The position numbers and the translations under genes were made by a program. From Paraburkholderia sp. (GTDB taxonomy: Bacteria; Pseudomonadota; Gammaproteobacteria; Burkholderiales; Burkholderiaceae): a stretch of 64,000 bases of DNA. Positions 20,861 to 31,237 of the stretch are shown piece by piece. The DNA lies in the NCBI RefSeq assembly GCF_004298475.1, contig NZ_SCRP01000025.1, forward strand, positions 53,402 through 117,401, written 5' to 3'. Every line of letters begins with the position of its first letter. The stretch's first letter is position 1. A model generated the notes under the pieces. That model had not been told where the DNA came from, did no database searches, and worked only from the letters and a program-made list of their open reading frames with translations.

Positions 20861-23110
20861 ATGGCTAACGGCGCGCCCGAGCGCCTGCTGCCGGGCATGC
20901 CCTGGCCGCTCGGCGCGTCGTGGGACGGGCTCGGCACCAATTTCGCCGTGTTTTCCGCCAACGCCTGGCGTATCGAGCTGTGTCTCTTCGACCGCACCGG
21001 CCGCAAGGAACGCATGCGCTACACGCTGCCCGAATGCACCGATGAAATCTGGCACGGCTATCTGCCGGGCGCGCATCCGGGCACCGTGTACGGCTTTCGC
21101 GCGCATGGGCCGTATCAGCCGCATCAGGGCCATCGCTTCAATCCGCACAAGCTGCTGCTCGACCCGTACGCGCGGCGGCTCGTCGGCCAGTTCCGCTGGT
21201 CCGACACGCTGTTCGGCTATCGCGTCCACTCCAACCGCGCGGACCTCTCGATCGAACGGCGCGATTCGGCTCCGGCCATGCCCAAGGCGATGGTGGTCGC
21301 GGACAGCTTCGACTGGACCCGCGACGTGCGCCCCAACGTGCCGTGGGACAAGACCGTGATCTACGAAATGCATCTGCGCGGCATCTCGATCGAGCGCCAC
21401 GACCTGCGCGCGCACACGCGCGGCACCTTCGCCGGACTCGCCACGCCGCACTTCATCGAGCATCTGCACAAGCTCGGCGTCACCGCCGTCGAACTGCTGC
21501 CCGTGCATGCGTTCATGCACGAGCGCTTTCTGGTCGAACGTGGACTGCGCAACTACTGGGGCTACAACACGGCGGCGTTCTTCGCGCCGGAGCCCGCGTA
21601 CCTCGGCGGCTACGACCCCGACATGATGCGCATCGCCGTGCGCCAGCTTCACGCGGCGGGCATCGAGGTGATTCTCGACGTCGTCTACAACCACACCTGC
21701 GAAGGCGGCGAAACGGGGCCCACGATTTCGTGGCGCGGGCTCGACAACGCCAGCTACTACCGCGTCGTGCCAGGCGACGAGCGCCACTTCATCAACGACA
21801 CCGGCGTCGGCAACACGCTGAATCTCTCGCATCCGCGCGTGCTGCAGATGGTGACCGATTCGCTGCGCTACTGGGCCACGTCGTACCGCATCGACGGCTT
21901 TCGTTTCGACCTGGGCGTCTCGCTCGGACGCGAGGCCACAGGCTTCGATCCGAACAGCGGCTTTTTCGACGTGCTGCGCCAGGACCCCGCGCTCGCATCG
22001 TGCAAGATGATTTCCGAGCCGTGGGACGTGGGGCCGGGCGGGTATCAACTGGGCCAGCATCCGCCCGGTTTCTCCGAATGGAACGACCGCTTTCGCGACA
22101 GCGTGCGCCGCTTCTGGCGCGGCGACCGCGGGCAGCGCCCCGAACTGGCTGCGCGGCTCACCGGGTCGGCCGATCTGTTCGACAAACGCAGACGGCGGCC
22201 ATGGGCGTCGATCAATTTCATCACTTCGCACGACGGCTACACGCTCGCCGACGTGGTTTCGTACAACCGCAAACATAACGAAGCCAACGGCGAAGACAAT
22301 CGCGACGGCCACAACGAGAACTGGAGCGAGAACTGGGGCATCGAAGGCCCGGCGATCGACCCCGCGATCATCGATACGCGCGCACGCGTGGCACGCTCGA
22401 TGCTTGCGACGCTCTTCGTCGCGCTCGGCACGCCGATGATGGTGGCGGGCGACGAAGCCTGCCGCACGCAGCGCGGCAACAACAACGCGTACTGCCAGGA
22501 CAACGATATTTCGTGGATGGACTGGACGCTCGCCGAATCGCCGCAGGGCGAAGCGATGGCGGCGTTCGCCGCGCGCGCGATTGCGCTGCGCCGGGACCAT
22601 CCGTTGCTGCGTGAAACGCACTTTCTGTTCGGCGAGCGCGAAGTGCTGCCCGACGCGCTGCCCGGCGTCCACGATATCGACTGGTTCGACGAGCACGGCG
22701 AGCGGCTTTCGACCGAAGCGTGGCAGGACCCCGAAGCGCGCGCGTTCGCGCTGCGCCGCGCGGGCCCGGACCTCGACGGCGAAATGGAAGTATTGTTGAT
22801 CATGCTGAATGCCTCGCCCGGCGCGGTCGCGTTTTCGGCGCCGACGCCGCGCATGCAGTGGGAGGTGCTGCTCGACAGCGCGCATCCCGCCGCCGCGCCG
22901 TTCGTGCTGCCGGGCGACACGTTCGAGGTGGCCGCGCGCGCGATAGCGGTACTGTGTGCACAGCCCCTGCGCAAACCTGCGCAAGCAGCCGAACCGGCGC
23001 GCGACGACGCCCCGCTGCCGCCCGATCCGAGGACTCCGCTGGAACCGAGGACCCCGCCCGGCCCGAGCGCCGTCCCGGCACCAGGGCCTGCTCACACGAA
23101 CAGGCCCTAG
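20861..23110 (+). CDS. glgX: Glycogen debranching enzyme
   Basis: GlgX hydrolyses alpha-1,6 branches of limit glucans. The 749-residue protein has an N-terminal CBM48-type domain (about 10-110), then the GH13 isoamylase-type barrel with Asp350 in GFRFDLGVSLG, Glu386 in ISEPWDVGPGGYQLG and Asp458 in FITSHDGYTLAD. The C-terminal 45 residues form a Pro/Ala-rich tail unlike the family core. ATG at 20861 follows GAGGAG by 6 nt. A 121-bp gap from glgB, with short CACGGAAACAG repeats near 20759-20780, is the largest spacing in the operon; no terminator is seen in it. Confidence 0.95.
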   Translation: MANGAPERLLPGMPWPLGASWDGLGTNFAVFSANAWRIELCLFDRTGRKERMRYTLPECTDEIWHGYLPGAHPGTVYGFRAHGPYQPHQGHRFNPHKLLLDPYARRLVGQFRWSDTLFGYRVHSNRADLSIERRDSAPAMPKAMVVADSFDWTRDVRPNVPWDKTVIYEMHLRGISIERHDLRAHTRGTFAGLATPHFIEHLHKLGVTAVELLPVHAFMHERFLVERGLRNYWGYNTAAFFAPEPAYLGGYDPDMMRIAVRQLHAAGIEVILDVVYNHTCEGGETGPTISWRGLDNASYYRVVPGDERHFINDTGVGNTLNLSHPRVLQMVTDSLRYWATSYRIDGFRFDLGVSLGREATGFDPNSGFFDVLRQDPALASCKMISEPWDVGPGGYQLGQHPPGFSEWNDRFRDSVRRFWRGDRGQRPELAARLTGSADLFDKRRRRPWASINFITSHDGYTLADVVSYNRKHNEANGEDNRDGHNENWSENWGIEGPAIDPAIIDTRARVARSMLATLFVALGTPMMVAGDEACRTQRGNNNAYCQDNDISWMDWTLAESPQGEAMAAFAARAIALRRDHPLLRETHFLFGEREVLPDALPGVHDIDWFDEHGERLSTEAWQDPEARAFALRRAGPDLDGEMEVLLIMLNASPGAVAFSAPTPRMQWEVLLDSAHPAAAPFVLPGDTFEVAARAIAVLCAQPLRKPAQAAEPARDDAPLPPDPRTPLEPRTPPGPSAVPAPGPAHTNRP

Positions 23111-23125
23111 CCACAGGAATTTGCC

Positions 23126-25084
23126 ATGCCTTCGCCCACGCACGATCCGCATGCACGCCGCTACATGCATTGCCTGCCGTTCGGCGCGCAGTTGATCGGC
23201 GCTGCACGCGCCCAGCCGTACACGCGCTTTCGCGTCTGGGCGCCATCGTGCAGCGCCGTGCAAGTCGTGTTCGAGGCTGCGCCCGACGGCAGCACGTCCC
23301 TATCGTCCCTATCGTCTCTATCGTCTGTATCGCCCCTTGCGCCCCTCGCGCCGCTCGACATGACGGCGGCCGGCAACGGCTGGTTCGAGGCGCAGGCGCC
23401 GTGCGGACCCGGCACGCGCTATCGCTACCGCATCGACGGCCGGCAGGCGGTGCCCGATCCGGCCTCGCGCTTCCAGCCGGAAGGCGTGCATGGCCCGAGC
23501 GTCGTGTTCGATCCGCGCGCCTACGCGTGGCAGCACGCGCACTGGATGGGGCGGCCGTGGGAAGAAACGGTGATCTACGAACTGCACGTGGGCGCGCTGG
23601 GCGGCTATCGCGGCGTGACGGCGCGCCTGCCTGCGCTCGCCGAACTCGGCGTCACGGCCGTCGAACTGATGCCGCTGAACGACTATCCGGGCGAGCGCGG
23701 CTGGGGTTACGACTGCGTGCTGCCCTACGCGCCGCACGCGGCCTACGGCACGCCCGACGAGCTGAAGGCGCTCGTCGATTCGGCGCACGGCCTCGGCCTG
23801 CAGGTTTTCATCGACGTCGTCTACAACCACTTCGGCCCGGAAGGGAACTGGCTCGGCGAATACGCGAAGCCGTTCTTCCGGACCGGCGTGAAGACGCCGT
23901 GGGGCGAAGCACTCGATTTCGACCGCTTCGAAGTGCGCGACTTCTTCTGCGACAACGCGCTGTACTGGCTCACCGAATATCGCTTCGACGGCCTGCGCAT
24001 CGACGCCGCGCATGCCATCGGCAACGCGCCCTGGCTGCGCGAATTGTCCGATCACGTTCATGCGCGCGTCGAGACGGGCCGTCATGTCCATCTCGTGCTG
24101 GAGAACGAGCACAACGCGTCGAATCTGCTGGAGGCGCACTTCGACGCGCAATGGAACGACGACGCCCATCACGCGCTGCACGTCCTCCTGACCGGGGAAA
24201 ACGAGGGCTACTATCGCGCGTTCGCCTCGCATCCGGTCCGCCAGCTCGCGCGCGTGCTCGCCGAAGGCTTCGCGTATCAGGGCGAAGCGTCGCCGCTGCA
24301 CGGCGGTCAGCCGCGCGGCGAACCGAGCGCGCATCTGCCGCCCACCGCCTTCGTGATGTTCCTGCAGAACCACGACCAGATCGGCAACCGGGCCTTCGGC
24401 GAGCGGCTGCGCACGCTCTGCGACGACGACGCATTGCGCGCGGCCACGGCGCTCTATCTGCTCACGCCGCAGATTCCGCTGCTTTTCATGGACGAGGAGT
24501 ACGGCTCGACGCAGCCGTTCCAGTATTTCACGGCCTACACGGGCGATCTCGCCGATGCGGTGCGCGAAGGACGCCGTCGCGAATTCGCGGCATTCAGCGC
24601 GTTCACCGATCCCGCGCAGCGCGAGCGCATCCCCGATCCCAACGATGCAAAGACGTTCGCGAACTCGTCGCCGCCGCTCGACACGCGCCTCGACGGCGAA
24701 CGGGGCGAATGGATGCACTTCTACAAGTCGGCGCTGGCCGTGCGCGCGCATCTGCTGATGCCGCGCCTGCGCTATGCGAGCGCGCTCGGCGCGACCGTGC
24801 TCGCCGACGACGCGGGCGACGATCTCGCCGCGCTCGTCGCGCGCTGGCGTCTCGACGACGGCGCGATCCTCGCGCTCGCGCTCAATCTCGGCCACGCTGA
24901 CGTGCCGCTCAATCACGCGCCCGACGGCATGGTGGTCTTCGAAACGCCGCCGCGCGCGCGCGACCGCATCGACAACGGCGTGCTGCCCGCGCAATCGTGC
25001 CTCGCCTGGCTGACCGGCGACGTGCCCGACTACGCGATCCATCACGACGCGCGCGTCATTCATCAAGAGGAGCCGCGTGCATGA
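23126..25084 (+). CDS. treZ: Malto-oligosyltrehalose trehalohydrolase
   Basis: TreZ releases trehalose from the maltooligosyl-trehalose made by TreY. It is 652 residues: an N-terminal beta domain (about 18-130), a GH13 barrel and a C-terminal sheet. Catalytic residues are Asp293 in GLRIDAAHAIG, Glu326 in LVLENEHN and Asp417 in LQNHDQIGNR. The barrel entry is VIYELHVGALG. The N-terminal domain contains a Ser/Leu run, SLSSLSSLSSVS, encoded by a 9-bp tandem repeat at 23297-23332. AGGA lies upstream of the ATG, 16 bp after glgX. The end overlaps malQ by ATGA. Confidence 0.95.
   Translation: MPSPTHDPHARRYMHCLPFGAQLIGAARAQPYTRFRVWAPSCSAVQVVFEAAPDGSTSLSSLSSLSSVSPLAPLAPLDMTAAGNGWFEAQAPCGPGTRYRYRIDGRQAVPDPASRFQPEGVHGPSVVFDPRAYAWQHAHWMGRPWEETVIYELHVGALGGYRGVTARLPALAELGVTAVELMPLNDYPGERGWGYDCVLPYAPHAAYGTPDELKALVDSAHGLGLQVFIDVVYNHFGPEGNWLGEYAKPFFRTGVKTPWGEALDFDRFEVRDFFCDNALYWLTEYRFDGLRIDAAHAIGNAPWLRELSDHVHARVETGRHVHLVLENEHNASNLLEAHFDAQWNDDAHHALHVLLTGENEGYYRAFASHPVRQLARVLAEGFAYQGEASPLHGGQPRGEPSAHLPPTAFVMFLQNHDQIGNRAFGERLRTLCDDDALRAATALYLLTPQIPLLFMDEEYGSTQPFQYFTAYTGDLADAVREGRRREFAAFSAFTDPAQRERIPDPNDAKTFANSSPPLDTRLDGERGEWMHFYKSALAVRAHLLMPRLRYASALGATVLADDAGDDLAALVARWRLDDGAILALALNLGHADVPLNHAPDGMVVFETPPRARDRIDNGVLPAQSCLAWLTGDVPDYAIHHDARVIHQEEPRA
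23297..23332 (+). repeat. 9-bp tandem repeat inside treZ
   Basis: Four 9-bp units, TCCCTATCG twice, then TCTCTATCG and TCTGTATCG, encode Ser-Leu-Ser in frame. Copy-number change would lengthen or shorten a loop of the N-terminal domain by three residues per unit without breaking the frame. Confidence 0.85.
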
Positions 25085-27360
25085 GCACGGCACGCCGCAC
25101 GGAAACGCTCGAAAGCCTCGCGACGCTAGCGGGCTTCGAGGTGGAATGGGCCGACGCGCACGACGAGATGCAGCGCGTGCCCAACAGTACGCTCGCGGCG
25201 CTGCTCGAATGCGCGGGCCTGCCGTGCGGCAGCGCCGCGCAACTGCGTCAGAGCGCGGCGGCGCTCGCCGCCGAGCAGTCCGCACGACGCCTGCCGCCGC
25301 TCATCACCGCGGAGTTCGACCGCGTCATTGCGCTGCCCGTTTCGGCGGTGCGCGCGGGCAGCCACTACCGCATCGACCTCGAAAGCGGCGAGCACATCGA
25401 GGGGCGCTTCACGGCGCCGAAAGGCGCAAGCGCGCTGCTCGCGCCGCTGAGCGAACCGGGCTATCACACGCTCACGATCAACGATCGCCAACTGACGCTC
25501 GCCGTCGCGCCGCCGCATTGCCACACCGTCGCCGACGCATGGCTCGCGATGCACCGCGAGCGCACGAGCGCGCCCGCGCTATGGGGCGTCGCGGCGCAAC
25601 TGTACGGACTGCGCCGCACGGGCGACGGCGGCATCGGCGATTACACCGCGCTCGCGACCCTGGCCGTCCATAGCGCGAAGCACGGCGCGCAGGCACTCGC
25701 CATCAGCCCCACGCATGCGATGTTCAGTGCGCTGCCGGATCATTTCAGCCCGTATGCGCCTTCATCGCGGCTCTGGCTCAATATCGCGCATATCGATCCG
25801 GCTGCGATGTTCGGCGCGCAGGCCGCCCGCGAAGCGAGCGCCGCCATCCACGCAGACGCCGCCTGGAACGAACTCGAAGCACTGCCGCTCATCGACTGGA
25901 AGCACGCCGTGCCACTCAAGCTGCAAGTGCTGCGCGCACTGTTCGAGCGCTTCGACAAAGAGGAACGCGCAAGCGGCTCGCCGCGCGCGGCCGCGTTCGT
26001 TGCGTTCTGCGCGGACGGCGGCGAGTCGCTCGAAGATCACGCGCGCTTCGAGGCGCTGCACGCCGTCATGCTGAACGCGCCGGACGGCGCGCCTCACTGG
26101 CGCGACTGGCGCAATTGGCCTGCAGGCCTGCGCGATCCGCGCAGCGCCGAAGTCGCGGCCTTTGCCGCCGAACACCGCCACGAAGTGGATTTCCACCGCT
26201 TCCTGCAATGGCTCGCCGCCGATGGCCTCACGCGCGCGCAGCAGGATGCGCGCGAAGCGGGCATGGCGATCGGCCTGATCGCCGATCTCGCCGTGGGTTG
26301 CGACGGCGCGGGCAGCCATGCATGGTCGCAGCCGCAGGACATGCTGCCGCGCGTTTCGGTCGGCGCGCCGCCCGATCTCTTCAATCAGGCCGGTCAAAGC
26401 TGGGGCCTCACCACGTTCTCGCCGCGCGCGCTGCGCAACAGCGGTTTTCGCGCGTTCATCGCCATGCTGCGCGCCGCATTCGCACACGCGGGCGGCGTGC
26501 GCATCGACCATATCCTCGGCCTGCGGCGTCTGTGGCTCGTGCCCGAAGGCGAAAGCGCGAAGCACGGCGCGTATCTGCGCTATCCGTTCGAGGACCTCGT
26601 GCGGCTCATCGCGCTCGAATCGTGGCGGCATCGCGCAATCGTGATCGGCGAAGACCTCGGCACCGTGCCGCCCGGCCTGCGCGAACGGCTCGCGTCACAC
26701 GCGCTCTACGGCATTCGCGTGCTCTGGTTCGAGCGCAAAGGCCGTGCCTTTCTCGCACCGCGAAGCTGGGACACGCGCGGCATGGCGACGACGACCACGC
26801 ACGATCTGCCGACCGTCGCGGGCTGGTGGCGCGGCCTCGACATCGACTGGCGCAACCGCATCGGCCAGACCTTGCCGCGCGAGGACGGGCGCGACCCGGT
26901 CGAACTCGAACACGCCGAGCGCGCCGTCGACCGCGCCGCGCTGTGGCAAGCGCTGCAGCAAAGCGGCTACGCGCCGCGCGACGCCGCAAAAGCATCGCCG
27001 GACTCCGCGCTGCCGGACTGCGCGCCCGTGGAAGGCGCGCTCGGCTACGTCGCGTCGAGCGCGAGCCCGCTCATGATGTGTCCGCTCGAAGATCTGCTCG
27101 CGCTCGCGAATCAGCCGAATCTGCCGGGCTCGATCGACGAACACCCGAACTGGCGTCAGCGCCTGCCGCTCAGCGTCGATGCGCTCTACGCCGATCCGGC
27201 GTTCGCGGCGCGCGTCGAAACCGTCGTGCGTGCGCGCGAAGCCGCGACGGCCGCGACGGCCGCCGCGTCCGCCGCGTCCGCCGCAGCCGCAGCAGACGCG
27301 GCGGGCGATTCATCCGAACCCGGCGTGCAAGCGGCGCCGCCCACTGGGCCGACGCCATGA
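25081..27360 (+). CDS. malQ: 4-alpha-glucanotransferase (amylomaltase)
   Basis: MalQ (GH77) disproportionates maltooligosaccharides, lengthening short chains so that TreY, GlgE and GlgB can use them. 759 residues: an N-terminal domain of about 150 residues, then the barrel with Asp476 in VRIDHILGLRRLWLVP, Glu524 in VIGEDLGTVP and Asp575 in TTTTHDLPTVAGWW. The last 40 residues are an Ala/Thr/Ser run encoded by short GCC-rich repeats, outside the family fold. ATG overlaps the treZ stop (ATGA) and follows GAGGAG. The stop in turn overlaps treY by ATGA, so treZ, malQ and treY are translationally coupled. Confidence 0.95.
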   Translation: MSTARRTETLESLATLAGFEVEWADAHDEMQRVPNSTLAALLECAGLPCGSAAQLRQSAAALAAEQSARRLPPLITAEFDRVIALPVSAVRAGSHYRIDLESGEHIEGRFTAPKGASALLAPLSEPGYHTLTINDRQLTLAVAPPHCHTVADAWLAMHRERTSAPALWGVAAQLYGLRRTGDGGIGDYTALATLAVHSAKHGAQALAISPTHAMFSALPDHFSPYAPSSRLWLNIAHIDPAAMFGAQAAREASAAIHADAAWNELEALPLIDWKHAVPLKLQVLRALFERFDKEERASGSPRAAAFVAFCADGGESLEDHARFEALHAVMLNAPDGAPHWRDWRNWPAGLRDPRSAEVAAFAAEHRHEVDFHRFLQWLAADGLTRAQQDAREAGMAIGLIADLAVGCDGAGSHAWSQPQDMLPRVSVGAPPDLFNQAGQSWGLTTFSPRALRNSGFRAFIAMLRAAFAHAGGVRIDHILGLRRLWLVPEGESAKHGAYLRYPFEDLVRLIALESWRHRAIVIGEDLGTVPPGLRERLASHALYGIRVLWFERKGRAFLAPRSWDTRGMATTTTHDLPTVAGWWRGLDIDWRNRIGQTLPREDGRDPVELEHAERAVDRAALWQALQQSGYAPRDAAKASPDSALPDCAPVEGALGYVASSASPLMMCPLEDLLALANQPNLPGSIDEHPNWRQRLPLSVDALYADPAFAARVETVVRAREAATAATAAASAASAAAAADAAGDSSEPGVQAAPPTGPTP

Positions 27361-30257
27361 CCATTCCCCGCGCGACGATCCGCCTGCAACTGCATCGCGG
27401 CTTCACGTTCGCCGACGCGCTCGCGCAGATCGACTATTTCACGGCGCTCGGCGTGAGCCATCTCTATACGTCGCCGGTCACGACGGCGCAGCCCGGATCG
27501 GCGCACGGCTACGACGTCGCCGATTACGGCACGGTCAGCGCGGAACTCGGCGGCGAAGCGGGTCTGCGCAGGCTCGCCGCAAAGCTGCGCGATCGTGGGA
27601 TGGGCATCATCGTCGATATCGTGCCGAACCACATGGGCGTGGGCGGCGCGCACAACGTCTGGTGGCGCGACATCCTCGAATGGGGCCGTCACAGCGCGTA
27701 CGCGCGGCACTTCGACGTGGACTGGCACTCGCCCGACCCCGCGCTGCGCGGCAAGGTGCTGATGCCGTTTCTCGGCGGGCAATATGGCGAAGAACTCGCG
27801 GCGGGCCGCATCGAACTGAAGTTCGATGCGAGCGACGCCCGCTTCGTCGTCACATATGGGCCGCATGTGTGTCCGGTCTGCCCGGCCGACTATGCGGCGC
27901 TGCTGCAATTGGCGGGCCACGCCGAACTCGATGCGCTCGCGGCGTCGTTCCAGGGCCTGACGACGCAGCCCGACGACCAGCCGCGCGCCGTGGCCGCCCG
28001 CGATGCGCTGCGCGCCCTGGTCGAGCGCAACGGCACGGCGGCCATCGACGCCGTGTGCGCGGCGCATGCGGGCACCGACCCGGCCGGACGCGACCGGCTG
28101 CACCGGCTGCTGGAGCGCCAGCACTACCGGCTCGCGTGGTGGCGCACCGCCACCGATGAAGTGAACTGGCGGCGCTTCGTCGACGTGAGCGCGCTCGCGG
28201 GCGTGCGCGTCGAGCGGCACGACGTGTTCGAAGCGGTGCACAAGCTCGTGTTCCGGCTCTACGCGGACGGCGTGATCGACGGTGTGCGCGTCGATCACAT
28301 CGACGGCCTCGCCGACCCGCGCGAATACTGCGAGCGGCTGCGTCAACGGCTCGTGCCGTTGCGCGCGGCGGTGCCGTATATCGTGGTCGAGAAAGTGCTC
28401 GCGCACGGCGAAACACTGCGCGACGACTGGCGCGTGCACGGCACGACGGGCTACGACTTCATGGATGACGTGGGCGCGCTGCTGCACGATCCGGCGGGCG
28501 CGGCACCGCTCGCGCAAACGTGGGCCGCACTCGCGGGAACGTCCGCGCCGTTTGCGCTCGTCCAGTTCGATGCGCGGCGCGAAGTGCTGGCCGCCTATCT
28601 CGCCGCCGAACTCGACCACGCGACGCGCGCGCTGCATCGCATCGCGCGCGAGCAGACGGTCACGCGCGACTTCACCTACGCGAGCCTGCATCGCGCCGTT
28701 GCACAGCTCGCCATGCACTTCCCCGTGTATCGCATCTATCCGGTCAACGGGATGCGCGGGCCGCTCGACAACGGCTACTTCGACACGGCGCTCGCCGCCG
28801 CGCGGCAGGCGTTACCGCGCGCGAACCGCGCCGCGCTGGAACAGACCGCTGCCTGGCTCGGCGGCCGCTCACCCGATGCCGCTACGCCCGCAGCGAACGG
28901 CAAGCCGCCACATATGGCCAAAATCGCGCTGAACAGCGCACAGAACGCTGCGCAAAATGCGCAGCATGTGCCCAACATGCAGAATGTGCCGCTGAGCCAC
29001 GCGCTCATCGTGCAGCGCACGGCGCTCGCGCTCTTCTCGCAGCTCACCGCGCCGCTCGCGGCCAAGGCCACCGAAGACACCGCGTTCTACCGCTATGGTC
29101 GGCTGCTGTCGCGCAACGAAGTGGGCTCGGATCCCGATGATTTCTCGCGCAGCGTCGAGGACTTTCACGCCGCGAATAAACGGCGCGAGCAGCATGCGCC
29201 GTACAGCATGCTCGCCACGGCGACGCACGATCACAAACGCGGCGAAGACGTGCGCGCGCGCCTCGCCGTCTTGAGCGAATGCCCCGACGCGTGGAGCACA
29301 ACGCTGCGCGCGTGGTCGACGTTGAACCAGGCGCACCGCCGCAACGACACCACGGGCAATGCGGACTGGGCGCCGGGCGCTGCGGCGGAGGCGATGCTCT
29401 ATCAGACGCTCGTGGGCTGCTGGCCACCCGATCTCGATCCCGGCGACGAAGCGGGCGTGCACGCGCTCGCCGAACGCGTGGCGCAGTGGCAGCGCAAGGC
29501 GCTGCGCGAAGCGAAGCTGCGCACGAACTGGCTCTCACCCGATGAGACGTACGAATCGGATTGCCAGGCGTTTTTATTCGATATCCTGGCGACGCAGCGG
29601 CGCGACGGTTTCCTGAACGCGCTCGCCGGATTCGTGGCGCGCATCGCGCCCGCAGGCGCGCTCAACACCCTGCTGCAGACCACGCTGCGGCTCACTTCGC
29701 CTGGCGTGCCCGATCTGTATCAGGGCACCGAACTGTGGGATTTCAGTCTCGTCGATCCGGACAACCGGCGGCCTGTCGATTTCGCGGCGCGTGCGGCGGC
29801 GCTCGATGGCGCGCCGCCCGCGGCGAAACTTCCGCACTGGCGCGACGCGCGGGTGAAACTCGCAATTGTCCAGCGGCTGCTGGCGCTGCGCGCGCTCGCA
29901 CCGGAACTGTTGCGCGAGGGCCGCTACGTGCCGCTTGAAGTGCGCGGGGCGCTGGCGCAACACGTCGTCGCATTCGCGCGCAAGCGCAACGATGCCTGCG
30001 CGGTCGTCATCGGCACACGACTGGCGGCACGGCTGCTCGACGGGGAGTTGCCGCTCGTCGCGGCGCAGGATTGGCGCGATACCGCTATCGCCATACCGAA
30101 GGACTGTGCCGCGCCGCTTTGGCACGACTGGCTAAGTGACACGCAAACAAGCGACGCGGAAAAAGCCGCGCAAGGAGAAAACACGCTCTATCTGCGCGAC
30201 GTGCTTCAGGCCATGCCGGTGGCAGTCCTGTCCAACCTCGCGCCTGCGCGTGCATGA
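27357..30257 (+). CDS. treY: Maltooligosyl trehalose synthase
   Basis: TreY isomerises the reducing-end glucose of a maltodextrin into an alpha,alpha-1,1 trehalose unit, which TreZ then cleaves off. It is 966 residues. It opens with IPRATIRLQLHRGFTFADA and YFTALGVSHLYTSPV, both diagnostic. Catalytic residues are Asp313 in GVRVDHIDGLADP, Glu345 in YIVVEKVL and Asp625 in ATHDHKRGEDVRAR. An Asn/Gln-rich insertion (about 521-541) interrupts the region before the last barrel strands and looks like a loop expansion. It is the last gene of the operon and is convergent with the histidine kinase gene 30 bp away; no terminator hairpin is evident in that gap. Confidence 0.95.
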   Translation: MTIPRATIRLQLHRGFTFADALAQIDYFTALGVSHLYTSPVTTAQPGSAHGYDVADYGTVSAELGGEAGLRRLAAKLRDRGMGIIVDIVPNHMGVGGAHNVWWRDILEWGRHSAYARHFDVDWHSPDPALRGKVLMPFLGGQYGEELAAGRIELKFDASDARFVVTYGPHVCPVCPADYAALLQLAGHAELDALAASFQGLTTQPDDQPRAVAARDALRALVERNGTAAIDAVCAAHAGTDPAGRDRLHRLLERQHYRLAWWRTATDEVNWRRFVDVSALAGVRVERHDVFEAVHKLVFRLYADGVIDGVRVDHIDGLADPREYCERLRQRLVPLRAAVPYIVVEKVLAHGETLRDDWRVHGTTGYDFMDDVGALLHDPAGAAPLAQTWAALAGTSAPFALVQFDARREVLAAYLAAELDHATRALHRIAREQTVTRDFTYASLHRAVAQLAMHFPVYRIYPVNGMRGPLDNGYFDTALAAARQALPRANRAALEQTAAWLGGRSPDAATPAANGKPPHMAKIALNSAQNAAQNAQHVPNMQNVPLSHALIVQRTALALFSQLTAPLAAKATEDTAFYRYGRLLSRNEVGSDPDDFSRSVEDFHAANKRREQHAPYSMLATATHDHKRGEDVRARLAVLSECPDAWSTTLRAWSTLNQAHRRNDTTGNADWAPGAAAEAMLYQTLVGCWPPDLDPGDEAGVHALAERVAQWQRKALREAKLRTNWLSPDETYESDCQAFLFDILATQRRDGFLNALAGFVARIAPAGALNTLLQTTLRLTSPGVPDLYQGTELWDFSLVDPDNRRPVDFAARAAALDGAPPAAKLPHWRDARVKLAIVQRLLALRALAPELLREGRYVPLEVRGALAQHVVAFARKRNDACAVVIGTRLAARLLDGELPLVAAQDWRDTAIAIPKDCAAPLWHDWLSDTQTSDAEKAAQGENTLYLRDVLQAMPVAVLSNLAPARA

Positions 30258-30287
30258 GGAGTTGGACGGCGGCGTTAAATGGCGGCG

Positions 30288-31049
30288 TTACACGGCTGCA
30301 GCGGGCACGCTCAATGCGAGCGCTGTAACTGTGCCTTCAACGAGCGGCTGCTGCTGGAAGCGTCCGCCGTGCGCCTCGGCCACGCGCTGGCACAGCGACA
30401 GCACCCACGCCGCGCGCCCCGCCTCCAGCGGCTCGCGTGCCTGCGCGCGCGCAAACGGTTCGAGCAGATGCGGCACGGCTTCGTCGGTCAACGCCTGCGG
30501 CGCAGCGGTCCACGTCACCTCGAACCCCGCCGCAGCGGCAGTCGCATTCACGTCGAGCGTCACGGCAGCGCCCTGCGCGCTCGCCTCCACCGCGAACATG
30601 AGCATCAGCCAGAGCGCTTGTGCGATCCGTTCGCGGTCGCCATCGAGCGTCGCGCCCGTCGGCGTGCCGTGCACGGTCAGCGTCACCGCGCGCGCATCGG
30701 CGAGCGCCACGCGCACGTCGTCCACCGCTTCGCCGATCAATGCGTCGAGCGCGAACGGCGCACGCTCGACGTGCAGCTTGCGCGTTTCGGCGCGCGTCTT
30801 GTCGACCAGCGTTTCGAGCAGTTGCACCTGCTGCTCGACGCCGGTGCGAATGCCGCCCAGCGCGCGCTGCGCAGCCGCATCCACGGTCTCGATCTTGCGT
30901 TCGAGCACGTAAGCCCAGCTGTGGATTGCATTGAGTGGACTGCGCAGATCGTGCGACACGCGCGACAGCACATGATCGCGCATGAACAGCGCGGTTTCCG
31001 CGCACAGCCGTGCGATGCGTTCGGAGCGGGAATGGGGAGTCGGCGCCAT
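30288..31049 (-). CDS. Histidine kinase-like protein with degenerate ATP-binding domain
   Basis: A 253-residue cytoplasmic protein with a clear HisKA dimerisation and phosphoacceptor motif, SRVSHDLRSPLNAIHSWAYVLE (His33), followed by a second helix (30-95). The region where HATPase_c belongs keeps its general length and an F-box-like LLEPFARA, but the N-box Asn helix is replaced by ERIAQALWLMLMFAVEAS and no DxGxG or GxGLGL motif is present. It may be a pseudokinase, a phosphotransfer protein or a strongly diverged kinase. No sensor or membrane segment and no adjacent response regulator. GAGGA precedes the ATG at 31049. Confidence 0.7.
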   Translation of the reverse strand: MAPTPHSRSERIARLCAETALFMRDHVLSRVSHDLRSPLNAIHSWAYVLERKIETVDAAAQRALGGIRTGVEQQVQLLETLVDKTRAETRKLHVERAPFALDALIGEAVDDVRVALADARAVTLTVHGTPTGATLDGDRERIAQALWLMLMFAVEASAQGAAVTLDVNATAAAAGFEVTWTAAPQALTDEAVPHLLEPFARAQAREPLEAGRAAWVLSLCQRVAEAHGGRFQQQPLVEGTVTALALSVPAAAV

Positions 31050-31237
31050 CAGTGTCCTCGTTTGCGCCCGTGGCGGGCATTAGTGGCTCGCATGCGGCGT
31101 GCCGCGCCGGTCCCGGATCGGCTTTTTTTCTCGGCCTTTCATTATAGGCAGCCGTGCCGCAGGAGCCGCCACGCGTGCCTGTCAGCCGGGCAAACCGCCT
31201 ACAATACCGGTTTTACCTTCCGAATCAGGAGTCTTAC

